Positions 11,501 to 21,094 of a DNA stretch of 64,000 bases are shown piece by piece. Made by a program: the position numbers and the translations under genes. The notes beneath the pieces were generated by a model that was given only the letters and a program-made list of their open reading frames with translations, did not search any database and was not told where the DNA came from. The stretch comes from Ancistrus triradiatus (taxonomy: Eukaryota > Chordata > Actinopteri > Siluriformes > Loricariidae): NCBI GenBank assembly GCA_025084515.1, contig JAJAGP010000759.1, positions 124,001-188,000 of the forward strand, read 5' to 3'. Numbering within the stretch: position 1 is the stretch's first letter; each line of letters opens with the position of its first letter.

Positions 11501-14500
11501 AGAAGTGAGCCATCCCATGACTGAATTGAAAACACGTGTGTTCTCAGATTTGAAGAAAATCAAACAAAAACAAGAGTGACTGGAACAAACTGCACTGCCC
11601 TATTTGGTATGAATATCACGTCAGCAGACTAGATCATGCTTTCCTTATTATCCAACAGACCTTTACTGAATGGACTACTATACAGAGATTTATACAGATC
11701 AACATGTTATGACTTCCCTGAAAACGACACACCCCAACCCCAAGGCACTGATAAAGCACTGTTTGGGCAAAGAGGAACATACATCTATGACCTAATAGTT
11801 TAAACAGTATTAACTCATTGCTGATGTAGAACTATAATCCCTAGAACACACTTGTGCTGTAAACTAGAGATGTGTTCCTGAATACCCTGATTTCAGTGGT
11901 GGCTGAATTGTGAAGTATTGGACTACTGACCAGAAGGTTAAGGGCTCAAGGGTTCCAACCTGCCACTAATAGGCCCTTAACCAACATTAGTTTGAGTACT
12001 CCTTGTAAGATTGCATCAGCTGTAAGTCATTTGGACAAAGTTTGATATCTAGGCTGATCCAGGCATATTAATGGACCAGTACAGAACATCCAGCTGTGAT
12101 CCTTTGCACTGTTCATAGCACCATTTATGCTGGCTTTGCAAAACTATGGAAAACAGCTTGACTTATGAAAATTAATAATATTCAAATAATTATTTGTACA
12201 TATAACATATATCATGCAGTAAAGACAGAAAACATAAGGTAACTACAGTGGGGCAAAAAAGTATTTAGTCAGCCACTGATTGTGCAAGTTCTCCTACTTA
12301 GAAAGATGAGAGAGGTCTGTAAGTTTCATCATAGGTACACTTCAAGTATAAGAGACAAAATGAGAAAAAAAACAACAACCAGGAAATCACATTGTAGGAT
12401 TTTTAAATAATTTAATTGTAAATTATGGTGGAAAATAAGTATTTGGTCAATAAATTTGGTTCAACTCAATACTTTGTAACAATCTTTGTTGGCAATGACA
12501 GAGGTCAAACGTCTACTGTGAGTCTTCACCAGGTTGGCACACACTGTAGCTGGTATTTTGGCCCATTCCTCCATGCAGATCTCCTCTAGAGCGGTGATGT
12601 TTTGGGGCTGTCGCTGGGCAACATGGACTTTCAACTCCCTCCACAAATTTTCTATGGGGCTGAGGTCTGGAGACTGGCTAGGCCACTCCAGGACCTTGAA
12701 ATGCTTTCTACGGAGCCACTCCTTTGTTGCCCGAGCGGTGTGTTTGGGATCATTGTCATGCTGGAAGACCCAGCCACGTTCCATCTTCAATGCTCTCACT
12801 GATGGAAGGAGGTTTTGGCTTAAAATCTCACCATACATGGCCCCGTTCATTCTTCCCTTACCACAGATCATTCGTCCTGTCCCCTCTGCAGCAATACAGC
12901 CCCAAAGCATGATGTTTCCACCCCCATACTTCACAGTAGGTATGGTGTTCTTGGGATGCAACTCAGCATTCTTCTTCCTCCAGTTGAGTTTTTAGCAAAA
13001 AGTTCTATTTTGGTTTCATCTGACCACATGATATTCTCCCAATCCTCTTCTGGATCATCCATATGCTCTCTGGCAAACTTCAGAAGAGCCTGGACATGTA
13101 CTGGCTTAAGCAGGGGGACACACCTGGCACTGCAGGATCTGAGTCCCTCTCAACGTAGTGTGTTACTGATGGTAGCCTTGTTACTTTGGTCCCAGCTCTT
13201 TTTTTGAGTGAAAGTATCTAAGTAATTTTACATTAAAAAATACGTTTTTCCAGTGACTGTGTTATTTTAACATGTGTAAACTCAGTTCACCTCAAAGCAG
13301 ACAAAACCTCACACACCCACTCTGATATTGGGAACTCCCCCGGGTTGAGAGGCATGGCTCTAAGAGAAAAACTAAAAGATTGAGCGGAGTAACGAGAGAC
13401 TGAGTGAATCAATGTGCTGCACACAGATCTACAGTGAAATAAGATTTAACAGATCTTACATAGTAAAAATAGAGCAGTTAATGCTGATATCATAGCGGAC
13501 TGCCCACACATAAATCAATAAACTGGAAACGCTGGAGTAGTTTGGATATTTAGTCAATATATACCCATGCAATTTCCCAGAACAGATCATGGACATTATG
13601 TGACACAGACCTGTATTGGCAGCCCTGTATTTAATACTTTGTAGAACCTAAGCTTATCAATAAAACACCACTTAAAAATATATAGACAGGGACATGCTAT
13701 GGGATGTAACAACCTAATCTCCCTTTACTGCTCATCACAAAGATCCTCTGGCACTGTAGAGAGCCCTACCCGGCCCTATGATGTACTGGCAACCTACTCA
13801 GGGTACATTCCGTGATAGGTTATGGAACTCCTGTGATTCTAATCATGATAAGCAGGGTTAAAATGTGAAGGACTTTCTTATTACAGGCTTAAGAGATCTG
13901 GTAACTTACAGATGTGAGATTTTACCTTTGACCGATTTTCCCCCCTCCACCTTTCTACACAGGGTTTAAACCAAGAAATCCAGCCATTGCTTGAGGCACA
14001 CATATCTCCCCTTAAGGTCTTTAAAAAGGTTAAGCTTTTTATGCGTATATGAATCTTATGAATTGCATGCCACATCCAAATGTCAAGCAACTTTTCCTAC
14101 TAACAAAACACACATTTCCCCAACTTCTGTCTAACTTGGTATGTTTAGGGTGGTGATTTTCCCCCTCATTTGCCACTGCAAATTAGCACAAAAAGCAACA
14201 AAAATCACTAAGAACTGAAAACCGTGCATACTGTTCCATAGCAAGGAGGAGAAGAACTGTAAGGAGGTAAACTCAGTACCTCTTGTGCGAAACTTGAATA
14301 TTTACCAATAATTTTTCTCATTTTTTAAAATTCCAAATCGGGGTGGGCGTTGCAACGACTTTAGATTGTGCTTACAATAATACTAAACATTTCATTATTT
14401 GTGCTGAAAGTGCCAACAAGGCATCCCAAGGTGTTTAACAACCAGAACATATACATTCTAGTTTAGCTAACCTTTTCCCTGACGGATACAACATTAATCC

Positions 14501-16805
14501 AACAACACTGTGTGGGATTTCAGAATACATTTGTTTGGAAACACAGTAGGCACAGTTCCACAGTTGATGGAACCACGAAAAACCTTTTCAACTACCACAA
14601 AAGAAAGCACCCCAAAGAATACACCAAAAGCCAGACAGCACAGGGAGTGTGGAGGCAACAGTTTCATAGCTTAATCAAACAACAATAACAAAGGCATTTG
14701 AAAAACATCACAGACGCCATGACATTTTACCTGGTTAAGGCTATGAAATGCGACAAAATGGTCAAGTGCGAGAGTTTTACACAGCTTTACATAGTTGATC
14801 CTTATTACTACTCAAGTAGCAAGTATTTTTCCTCACACTGGAGTTTCCTCTGATGTACACAAAACCCACTGAAATTAAAAAATTTTGCCACTACGAGTGA
14901 TTTATGGTCTAAGAACCTAAGAACTATATAATTTTTTATATGATAATGATATTACTCATGGACAACTTGAACAGGGTGGTGAAATTTCTTTTTGAAACTG
15001 CTTACAATTTAAAGTTTGGAAGTGCACTTTACTAAAGTTCATTTAACACAGCTCTACTAGCCTAAACACTGTTATATCTGTTCCTTATTGGAGATAGAGT
15101 TGCATTAGCAGAGAACATCCATTCGATCATCTCCTTGTCTGCTTAATCCAGGTCAGGGTCGCGAGAAAGCTGGTGCCTAGCTGGCGGCAGAGGGCGAGAG
15201 GCAGGAACAACATTAGAGAGGGCGCCAAGCATCGTAGGGTACGTATGCTCACACACTAGGGGCACTTTAGATACATTTAGCCTAGGAGGCATGTCCTTGG
15301 AATGTGGGAGGACCGGCGTACCCGGAGCACACCCATGCGGACATGGGGAGGACATGCAAACTCCACACAGGTGAAGTTCAGGGTCGGGATTGAACTGAGG
15401 AAGGTGGAGCTATCAGGCGACCGAGCTAAACGCAGCAAATGAAGACTTAAAAACAAACATGAAAAATAATCATGGTAATATTGTGAATCATGCTACAGGC
15501 TAAAACAAATTCCTATATGATATTTTTGCAAAATTGAGAATCCCTAATTCCAATACAGTTCCAATACACACCCTTATTTATGAAGAGGAACTTTGATGAT
15601 GTGGATGATATGTGAGAAGACAATGAACACACACATTTGCAAACTGAATACGTCAATGGATTAAACTGGAAAATGTCAAATCAGATCAGATGATCCAGAA
15701 TTAAACATTACAATCAGACCATTGATACAGATATTCAGTTCAGTATCCGAGCACTACTCAACGACCATAAGAAATCAGGTCAAATCCAGCCTGTCACGTC
15801 TTAAGACTCTTATGGTTAGATTTTACTTCCAAAATTCAATGCACCATGAGGCTGTTCTGAAAACTTGTTTTCGGTTCTAATCGACATCCAAAGAAAATAA
15901 GCAAAGCTACCGGTAGTAATCAACCATTAGCAGGTTTAACACCCCAAAACAAAAACATATTTTCCTACCTAATAAACAAACTTCTTTGTTTGGTACACTG
16001 ACTAGAAGGAAGCAGGTTTGCGGAGAGCTGTCTGGACTTGTTTGTGCACAGCTCAGTGAATTCTGCAAAAACAAGGAAACGCAACTAAATGCGCAACAAG
16101 CTCTCTAGCTTAGCTACTTAAGACTGAACTGGAACTGTGGTGCCTTAGCAATTAAAGTACTGGACTGTGGACCAGCAGGTCCAGGGTTCAAATCCCACCT
16201 CTGCCAAACTGCCACTGCTGGCAAGGCCCCTATCCCAAAACTCCACGGATTCGAAGTGTGTCAGTTGCAAGTCACTCTGGATTCTACAAAACGTGCATTC
16301 AGTAATACACAAATATCGGTCGGTTTCAAAAGGCGCATAATTTTACGCCCGTATTCAAACCAAAACAACAATTAGTAGCGACTGCACTAGCATAACGTAA
16401 AGTCCTATTTAGTACAGTTTAAGAAGCAGGCTTAGCTAGCTTAGCGCAGACACAACGATTAATCTTTATTATTTAAACATGACATCTCGTTGTAAACAAA
16501 CACAAACGTGTAATGGTGAAAATTCGACAGCATTTGACTGGACGCACTTGTGGTGGTTTTAGAAATAACGGGAATAGCCAGCGGTAACAGCCCAGGTGCA
16601 GACTGCTAGCTTGGCTTCAGCGCTTAACCGACTTACCTTCTATAAATTTCCTCCGCAGTTTGCGGTGGACGCTCTTCACCAGACCCGACAGTTTCTCCTG
16701 CTGCTCTCGCTGACACAGCGCTTCTCTCCCGGGCAGCGTCCCGCTGGACGGTCCGGTGTTTGTGGGCTTTAAATCCATAGCCCTGTCGGAGGTGCTGCTG
16801 CTCAT
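4933..16805 (-). CDS. samtor: SAMTOR / BMT2, S-adenosylmethionine sensor upstream of mTORC1 (5 coding exons, complete)
   Basis: Coding exons, in transcript order: 16637-16805, 9418-9559, 9200-9328, 7983-8103, 4933-5562. All introns are GT-AG and the phases join without a break to 396 aa plus stop (human is about 405 aa). In mammals the protein is a class I methyltransferase-fold SAM sensor that binds GATOR1-KICSTOR and restrains mTORC1 when SAM is low. Seen here: the helical N-terminal segment VGDFDKIWREHCEDEETL, SAM motif I LDVGSCFNPF, the acidic-loop motif VGIDIVPA (the Gly and Asp known to matter for SAM binding in the human protein are present), and the core [20 protein letters not shown]. 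It ends ELEDPILLYT. The start is the ATG at 16805, followed by MSSSTSDRAMDL. The exon 4 acceptor has a second in-frame AG six bases on, so two residues are uncertain. Introns 1 and 4 hold transposon debris. Confidence 0.95.
6769..6866 (-). mobile_element. SINE fragment
   Basis: The 5' part of the SINE is recognisable (GTGGCCTAGTGGTTGAGAAA, GGTTCAAATCCCACCTC); the middle and most of the tail are missing. It lies in samtor intron 4. Confidence 0.65.
6934..7905 (-). mobile_element. Tc1-like element, family A (TIR CAGTGGTGCTTGAAAGTTTG), defective
   Basis: One terminus is intact at 6934. The element runs to about 7905, where the other end is cut off. In samtor intron 4. It contains a minus-strand transposase remnant at 7221-7547 and further transposase-derived sequence to about 7800. 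Confidence 0.82.
7221..7547 (-). pseudogene. Tc1-type transposase remnant
   Basis: Translated remnant of the DDE catalytic domain with KHGGGSIMVWACFAASGPG, the second catalytic Asp in QQDNDPKHTSR, and the third acidic motif in SPDLNPIEMLWKDLK. The N-terminal DNA-binding part and the first catalytic Asp are not in this frame. It is not a host gene. Confidence 0.85.
7983..8103 (-). CDS. samtor: samtor coding exon 4 (SAM-binding motif I)
   Basis: Encodes LRLLDVGSCFNPFLNFDEFL and then TVGIDIVPAVE, i.e. methyltransferase motif I and the acidic end of strand 2, the heart of the SAM pocket. Donor GAG|GTACGA. The acceptor could be GGCTCAG or the in-frame AG six bases later. A Tc1 fragment ends about 80 bp downstream of the donor. 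Confidence 0.92.
8300..8800. repeat. Degenerate tandem repeat, about three units of 130-140 bp
   Basis: Recurring landmarks are ATGACC(A/G)TAACT near 8410 and 8686, (C/A)GAAATTCGGCA-GGCTTGGTCC-like text near 8446, 8580 and 8724, and CCCCGGCTGGGC near 8513 and 8650. GC-rich compared with its surroundings. It lies in samtor intron 3. I do not recognise the family. Confidence 0.6.
9200..9328 (-). CDS. samtor: samtor coding exon 3
   Basis: Starts after TTTTAG and ends at CTCAG|GTATAC. It encodes SVCLEYFMDGGLRKALEKDE, as expected for the family, followed by a divergent, probably disordered linker rich in Ala, Pro and Ser. Confidence 0.9.
9418..9559 (-). CDS. samtor: samtor coding exon 2
   Basis: Acceptor CCGCAG and donor CAG|GTACAG bound the exon. 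It encodes GDFDKIWREHCEDEETLNEY and then ALAMKSLADNHW, a segment strongly conserved in SAMTOR. It enters in phase 1 and leaves in phase 2. Confidence 0.93.
10231..10738. mobile_element. Short inverted-repeat element with TGCACGATAT ends (hAT-like)
   Basis: Begins TGCACGATATATCGGCGGCC and ends CAATATCGGTGCA, an imperfect inverted repeat. The interior has more ATCGG motifs and an AT-rich middle with no coding capacity. It lies in samtor intron 1. Confidence 0.6.
11896..12045 (+). mobile_element. Old, diverged SINE
   Basis: CAGTGGTGGCTGAATTGTGA, then ACCAGAAGGTTAAGG..GGTTCCAACC and CCCTTAACC..GTAAGTCATTTGGACAAAG follow the SINE order but with many changes. Confidence 0.55.
12245..13205 (-). mobile_element. 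Tc1-like element, family B (TIR CAGTGGGGCAAAAAAGTATT), truncated
   Basis: Intact terminus at 12245; the body is transposase-derived to about 13205, where the similarity stops at CCCAGCTCTT. In samtor intron 1. Codes on the minus strand. Confidence 0.85.
12461..12961 (-). pseudogene. Tc1-type transposase fragment (166 aa)
   Basis: Open frame with KYGGGNIMLWGCIAAEGTG, FQHDNDPKHTARATKEWL (second catalytic Asp) and WPSQSPDLSPIENLWRELK (third acidic position). The N-terminal helix-turn-helix and first Asp are missing from this frame, so it is probably inactive. Confidence 0.85.
13206..15119. other. Part of samtor intron 1 without recognised features
   Basis: About 1.9 kb of AT-rich intronic DNA. 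I see no exon-like block in a usable phase, no RNA gene and no mobile-element landmark. Confidence 0.5.
15120..15400. repeat. Dispersed repeat (SINE/LINE-tail-like)
   Basis: Carries GGCATGTCCTTGGAATGTGG then GGAGACCGG-like, CCCGGAGCACACCCATGCGG and GGACATGCAAACTCCACACA, the order of a dispersed repeat common in fish genomes. Related copies are at 17150-17440 and 27775-27990. Confidence 0.6.
16131..16276 (+). mobile_element. SINE, 3' end diverged
   Basis: A-box region GGAACTGTGGTGCCTTAGC, B-box GGTTCAAATCCCACC and part of the central domain are present. It lies in samtor intron 1, about 360 bp from exon 1. Confidence 0.75.
16637..16805 (-). CDS. samtor: samtor coding exon 1
   Basis: Starts at the ATG at 16805 and ends at donor GAAG|GTAAGT in phase 1. 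It encodes a low-complexity leader and then QEKLSGLVKSVHRKLRRKF, which resembles the mammalian N-terminus. The frame stays open upstream to 16925, but that part is arginine-rich and not family-like, so the downstream ATG is preferred. The exon lies in a GC-rich, CpG-rich stretch. Confidence 0.88.
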
Positions 16806-16872
16806 GCTGCCGGTGGACCGCCCGGACCGTGACGCAACGACGCGCGACCTGATGGCGTACGTGCCTGTCCTC

Positions 16873-16882
16873 GCGCATGCGC
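16873..16882. promoter_or_regulatory. NRF1-type palindrome GCGCATGCGC upstream of samtor
   Basis: The 10-base palindrome GCGCATGCGC is the core of the NRF1 binding consensus. It lies about 70 bp upstream of the samtor ATG in a CpG-rich patch, a position typical of TATA-less housekeeping promoters. No TATA box was seen nearby. Binding is inferred. Confidence 0.6.
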
Positions 16883-17149
16883 TTTTCACAGGTGTTTTAT
16901 CCACATCATGACAGAGCTGCTTCATCTATGGTTCATTCATGTTTAATTTGTCTTAAGAAGGCTAAAGATAAAAGGAACAACATCAATAACAGCAGCAGCA
17001 ATAGATATAACAACACTAATAGCGATTATAGTCGTCAGTCAATCAATCAAAACATTAATTCAACCTGTCTTTACATTTAATCATTTATTTAACGGCGCTA
17101 TTAGCATCAGTGGCCGTGTTCAGCGGCACACACAAAATTACATCCATAC

Positions 17150-17440
17150 ACAAGGTTATCTCAAGACAAGTCACTCAAACACTCAAGTCAATGCCAATTT
17201 AGTGTAGTCAATTAACCTAACATGCACGTCTTTGTGGGACAAAACCAAAGTACCCAGAGTAAACCCACACAGACACAGAAAGGACCCAGGGAAATCCACC
17301 CTGGGATTGAACCCAGGACCTTCTTGCTGTGAGGCAGCAATGCTACCCACCCAGCCACTATGCCGCCACTGTGCCACCCTGTGCCACCCTGTGCAACCTG
17401 TCAATCCATTATTCAGTATGTCAAGGTGTACTATATAGCC
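17150..17440. repeat. Dispersed repeat, related to 15120-15400
   Basis: TTAACCTAACATGCACGTCTTTG, then ACCCAGAGTAAACCCACACAG and GGATTGAACCCAGGACCTTC followed by a GTGAGGCAGCAATGCTA-type end. Upstream of samtor. Confidence 0.6.
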
Positions 17441-17535
17441 CAAATTTTTTGGACACCTAAAATGACATCCACAAAATTGTGTATTAGTGCTGAGCTTGTC
17501 CCCTTTGCTGCTCTTCTGTGAATGCCTTCTACTAG
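17430..17535. mobile_element. Fragment of a short DNA transposon
   Basis: CTATATAGCCCAAATTTTTT, GGACACCTAAAATGACATCC and TTCTGTGAATGCCTTCTACT resemble a terminal region of a common fish inverted-repeat element. The other end is not seen. Confidence 0.4.
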
Positions 17536-17812
17536 ATTTTGAAACATAACTGTGAGGTCAGTAAGCCCTGGCTCACTTTTCAATTTATCTATGCATCAAG
17601 GTGTCTGATTGAGTTAACTTTCCATACCTGGTTAACCCAGATCAGAGTCATAGTTCCTAATCAGCAGGACAGGGTTCCAGTCTGTTGCAGCACACATGCA
17701 CACACACTCAGTCTGACCCTTTAGAGACATCTGCTGACCCAAAGCCTGACTTTGGAATGGGGGGACTGGAGTAGCTGGAGCAAACACATAAACCTTGACA
17801 CTAGACTATGGT

Positions 17813-17888
17813 GGCTTAGTGGTTAGAGTACTAGCCTGTAGATCAGAAGGGTCAGGTTTCAAATCCTACCTTTGCCAAGCTGCTGTAG
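17813..17888 (+). mobile_element. SINE 5' fragment
   Basis: Only the tRNA-like head remains: GACTATGGTGGCTTAGTGG, GTTAGAGTACTAG and GGTTTCAAATCCTACC. The rest is missing. Confidence 0.65.
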
Positions 17889-17954
17889 TTTGTTCTGAAT
17901 TTCAGAGTTCCCCAAGATCTACTGGGTCAACATACAGTCACTGGACCATACATT

Positions 17955-18268
17955 AGGTACATACTAGGTGACTCTAATTTCACCTTAAAACGAACTGCTA
18001 ATCCTAGAGGTTCACATATTTTTGCCACTCACTAATATGTAATATTGGATCATTTTCCTCAATAAATAAATGACTAAGTGTAATATGTTTGTCTCATTTG
18101 TTTCAAGAGAACTGGGTTCTCTTTATCTACTTTTAGGACTTGTGTGAAAATATAATGATGTTTTAAGTCATATTATTGCAGAAATATAGAAAAGAAAAGG
18201 GTTATAGAATATAGAAATATAGAATATAGAAAAGGGTTCACAAACTTTCAAGCACTACTGTACTTTTG
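17955..18268. mobile_element. Tc1 family A terminal fragment
   Basis: Contains GTAATATTGGATCATTTTCC, AAATAAATGACTAAGTGTAA, CTACTTTTAGGACTTGTGTG and the terminus CACAAACTTTCAAGCACTAC. Most of the transposase region is gone. A local duplication of 'atagaatatagaaa' lies near 18205-18232. Confidence 0.7.
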
Positions 18269-18894
18269 CACAGTACTGTATGCTGATAATTATGATTCTC
18301 TTAGGCCACCATTAGATTTGTTGTTTTTGCATTGGTATAATGACCATATATACCATATTGTTGACGACTGGTCTCAGAAACCTGCATTTGTCACCCTGTA
18401 AAACTTTTTCTACTGATCTTATTTCCAAACTTTATGAGCTTTATGAGGTTCTTCATACTGTAGAAGGATCAACTTCCCGAAGAAGCTGCCAGGTGCTGTT
18501 ATTGCTAAAATGTAAGGGGAGGCCACTACTTGCCAGTGTAGCCTATAGAAGCTGTTTTTTCTGATTTCTTTTTAGTTTTTTAATACTGCATACAAATTAC
18601 CTGTACGTCCAAGAAATAATTATATAATGGTCATTATACCGTTGCCAAAACAATGGTATATCTCATTTGATGATTGGACTGTGGTGGTCTAGTGGTTAAG
18701 GTGCAGGACTATGAACCAGAAGGTCCAGGATTCAAATCCCACCTCAGCCAAAGCTGCCACTGTTGGGTCCTTGAGCAAGACCCACAATTGCTTGGATTGT
18801 AAGACTGTACCAATTGTAAGTCGCTCTGGATAAGGGTGTCTGCTAAATGCTGTAAATGTAAATGATGGCCTAAGACTTTTGCACAGTACTGTAT
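18262..18894. mobile_element. Tc1-like family C element (TIR TACAGTACTGTGCAAAAGTC) interrupted by a SINE
   Basis: Left end near 18262-18315 (ACTTTTGCACAGTACTGTAT, CTTAGGCCACCATTAGATTT) and right end near 18865-18894 (GGCCTAAGACTTTTGCACAG) enclose a decayed interior with the family C landmarks GGGGAGGCCACTACTTGCC and CAGTGTAGCCTATAGAAGC. The SINE at 18675-18864 sits inside it. Confidence 0.72.
18675..18864 (+). mobile_element. Full-length SINE nested in a Tc1 family C element
   Basis: A-box GGTCTAGTGGTTAAGGTGC, B-box GATTCAAATCCCACC and the tail ending TGCTGTAAATGTAAAT are intact. TGATG occurs on both sides, a possible short target duplication. Confidence 0.88.
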
Positions 18895-19679
18895 TTGCAG
18901 CAAACCTCACAAAATCTCATCATTTTCAAAACTTGTTTGATTTGCAGTACACAATAGCTTGAACAAAGTACATCATGAGCTAATGATATGCTACACTATG
19001 ATACACACTCTGTCTTATCAGTGCTTAGAAGAAGATACGCTCATATCCATTTCTTTTAACAGTGATGAAAAATGTTTATGAGTAGTTGCATGGGTATGGA
19101 CTATTATAGCATTGTTTTTTTCACAGAATAAATCTTAGTCATAATTAAAGCACTATTTACCAACCACTTAAAAGCAGAAGAGCATTACTCATGTATATTA
19201 CTATCTAGATCATACATTTTTATAAAATGTTTTAAACGACAATCCCAGTCAGCACACGAGTGGCCTCCTGGATGGATTTTGCACGAACGCCACAATATCC
19301 ATCTCAACATTTTAATAATAGGATGGAAGGACTGAGCTTTGTGCTGCTGCAGCATTGCTGCACAGCTTATTATTAACTTGGATACTGCAGGATAAAGGGC
19401 TATGCACAACAGGATGCACATTTATTTTCAGAAGAATTTATTACAGCATCATCCTTGACCTGAGGTTTTAAATGAACCATTGGGGTACGTGGACTTTTTG
19501 ACATTTATACTTTATTAATCATACACACAATTATTTGAAATACTTTCCCATCAGTATAAATATGTACTTTTAATAAAACTTCTCTGTTAATAAAGTAACA
19601 AATACTAATGACATCACAGGCTACTTAGTGCACATGTATCACAGACTTTTCCTGTAAATGCTACATTTTGTTTTTTACC
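18895..19679. other. Intergenic stretch, nothing recognised
   Basis: No coding block, RNA gene or mobile-element landmark seen. Confidence 0.45.
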
Positions 19680-20474
19680 TCCTTGTTCTACACACATTGT
19701 CCATTTTGTCAGTTCCATTTACTATATAGAAACACTTTGTAGTTCTACAATTACAGTCTGTAGTCCATCTGTCTCTCTACATATTTTAGTCCCCTTAACT
19801 CTGTTCTTTAATGGTCAGGACCCTCACAGATCAGCTACGATTTGGGTGGTGGATCATTCTCAGCACTGCAGTGACACTGATGTATTGGTGGTGTGTTAGC
19901 ATGGGTTGTGCTGGTATGTATCAGACACAGCAGTGCTGCTGGAGCTTTTAAACACCCCACTGTCACTGCTGAGCAGAAAACAAGTTCACCAACCAAAAAT
20001 GTCCAGCCACCAGTATCCTGTAGGCAGCATCCTGTGAGCACTGATGAAGGAGTAGAGGATGACTAATACAACTTGATGAGCTGCTGTCTCTGACTTTACA
20101 TCTGCAAAGTGGAGCAATATGTTCTCTATCTAAGATCTATCTAATAGAGCGCACAGTGGGTGAACCCAGTGTTTAAATACTCCAGCAGCACTGGAGTCTG
20201 ATCCACTCATCCAGTCACTCACCAGCCTTAGACAAATTAACACATCAACATGTCAGTGTCACTACAGTGCTGAGAAATAGTACCTGATTTTTTGGTTGTT
20301 CTGACCACTACAGAACAGAGTAAAGGAGACTAACAAAGTGTGTAGAGAAACAGATGGACTACAGTCTGTAACTGTAGAACTACAAAGTGCATCTCTTTGG
20401 TAAGTAGGACTGATCAAATGGACAACGAGTGCAGACAGAAGAACGTGTACCTAATAAAGTGATCGGTGAGTGGA
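19680..20474. mobile_element. Foldback element with long inverted arms
   Basis: The arm at about 19680-19880 (TTTGTAGTTCTACAATTACA, CTGTAGTCCATCTGTCTCTC, GGTGGATCATTCTCAGCACT) is the inverted copy of the arm at about 20250-20470 (AGTGCTGAGAAATAGTACC, GAGAAACAGATGGACTACAG, CTGTAGAACTACAAAGTGC). Ends in ACCTAATAAAGTGATCGGTG. A half copy is at 58175-58505. No protein is encoded. Confidence 0.7.
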
Positions 20475-21094
20475 TATATAACTCAAAGGAGCTCTGTGTG
20501 TCTTCCCACTACACAAACAGCATGCAAAATGGAAGTTTTCTTTGACATAAATCAATTTAAAAATAAGTCGGGCCTGGAATACAGGATTGTACTGGGAAAA
20601 ATGGGCTGTTCTGTCACCCTAGAGCTTGTTCCTTTTCACTATGTCTGTGTTCTGCCTCACCAGGGGCTTCCTCCTTAAGCCTTTCAGAGTTACTTCAATT
20701 GGGCTGGGTCTGTGACAGCATGAGTACACTGGGGACCCAGATGGAAATATGATTTTGTTGTTGAAAGCAATTGACAATATGTTACCTCAAAACCTGTACC
20801 AACCCTTTACAAGCCACATTCAGCATTGACGCATTATATCAATGTTCAGTGTTATTTCATGAACAATGGCTTCACTGTGCACAGAAATGATGATGGAGCC
20901 ATGTTATTGTTGTCATAGTCATTGTCATATTCAAGTTCTTGTTCACATTTGGGTCAGTTCCTGTTTTTCAGTGTGTTGTGGATACAACACCAGTGCATAC
21001 TATCAACGAGCAAAACTGAAGTACCAGTAATAGACTGCTGTATTGGTTCAGATAAGGCAAACTGTGCATTTGTCATTTAAATATAACTGTTGGG
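20475..21094. other. Region downstream of the ppp1r3a stop
   Basis: Expected to hold the ppp1r3a 3' untranslated region. I see no canonical AATAAA on the minus strand within the first 100 bp past the stop and no other gene. Confidence 0.4.

Noticed and set aside
12534..12995. Plus-strand 153-codon frame over a Tc1 element
   Set aside because: Antisense to a recognisable transposase; no features of its own.
16617..16925. Upstream extension of samtor exon 1 (Arg/Ser-rich open frame)
   Set aside because: No family similarity before the ATG at 16805 and the region looks like promoter and 5' untranslated CpG-rich DNA.
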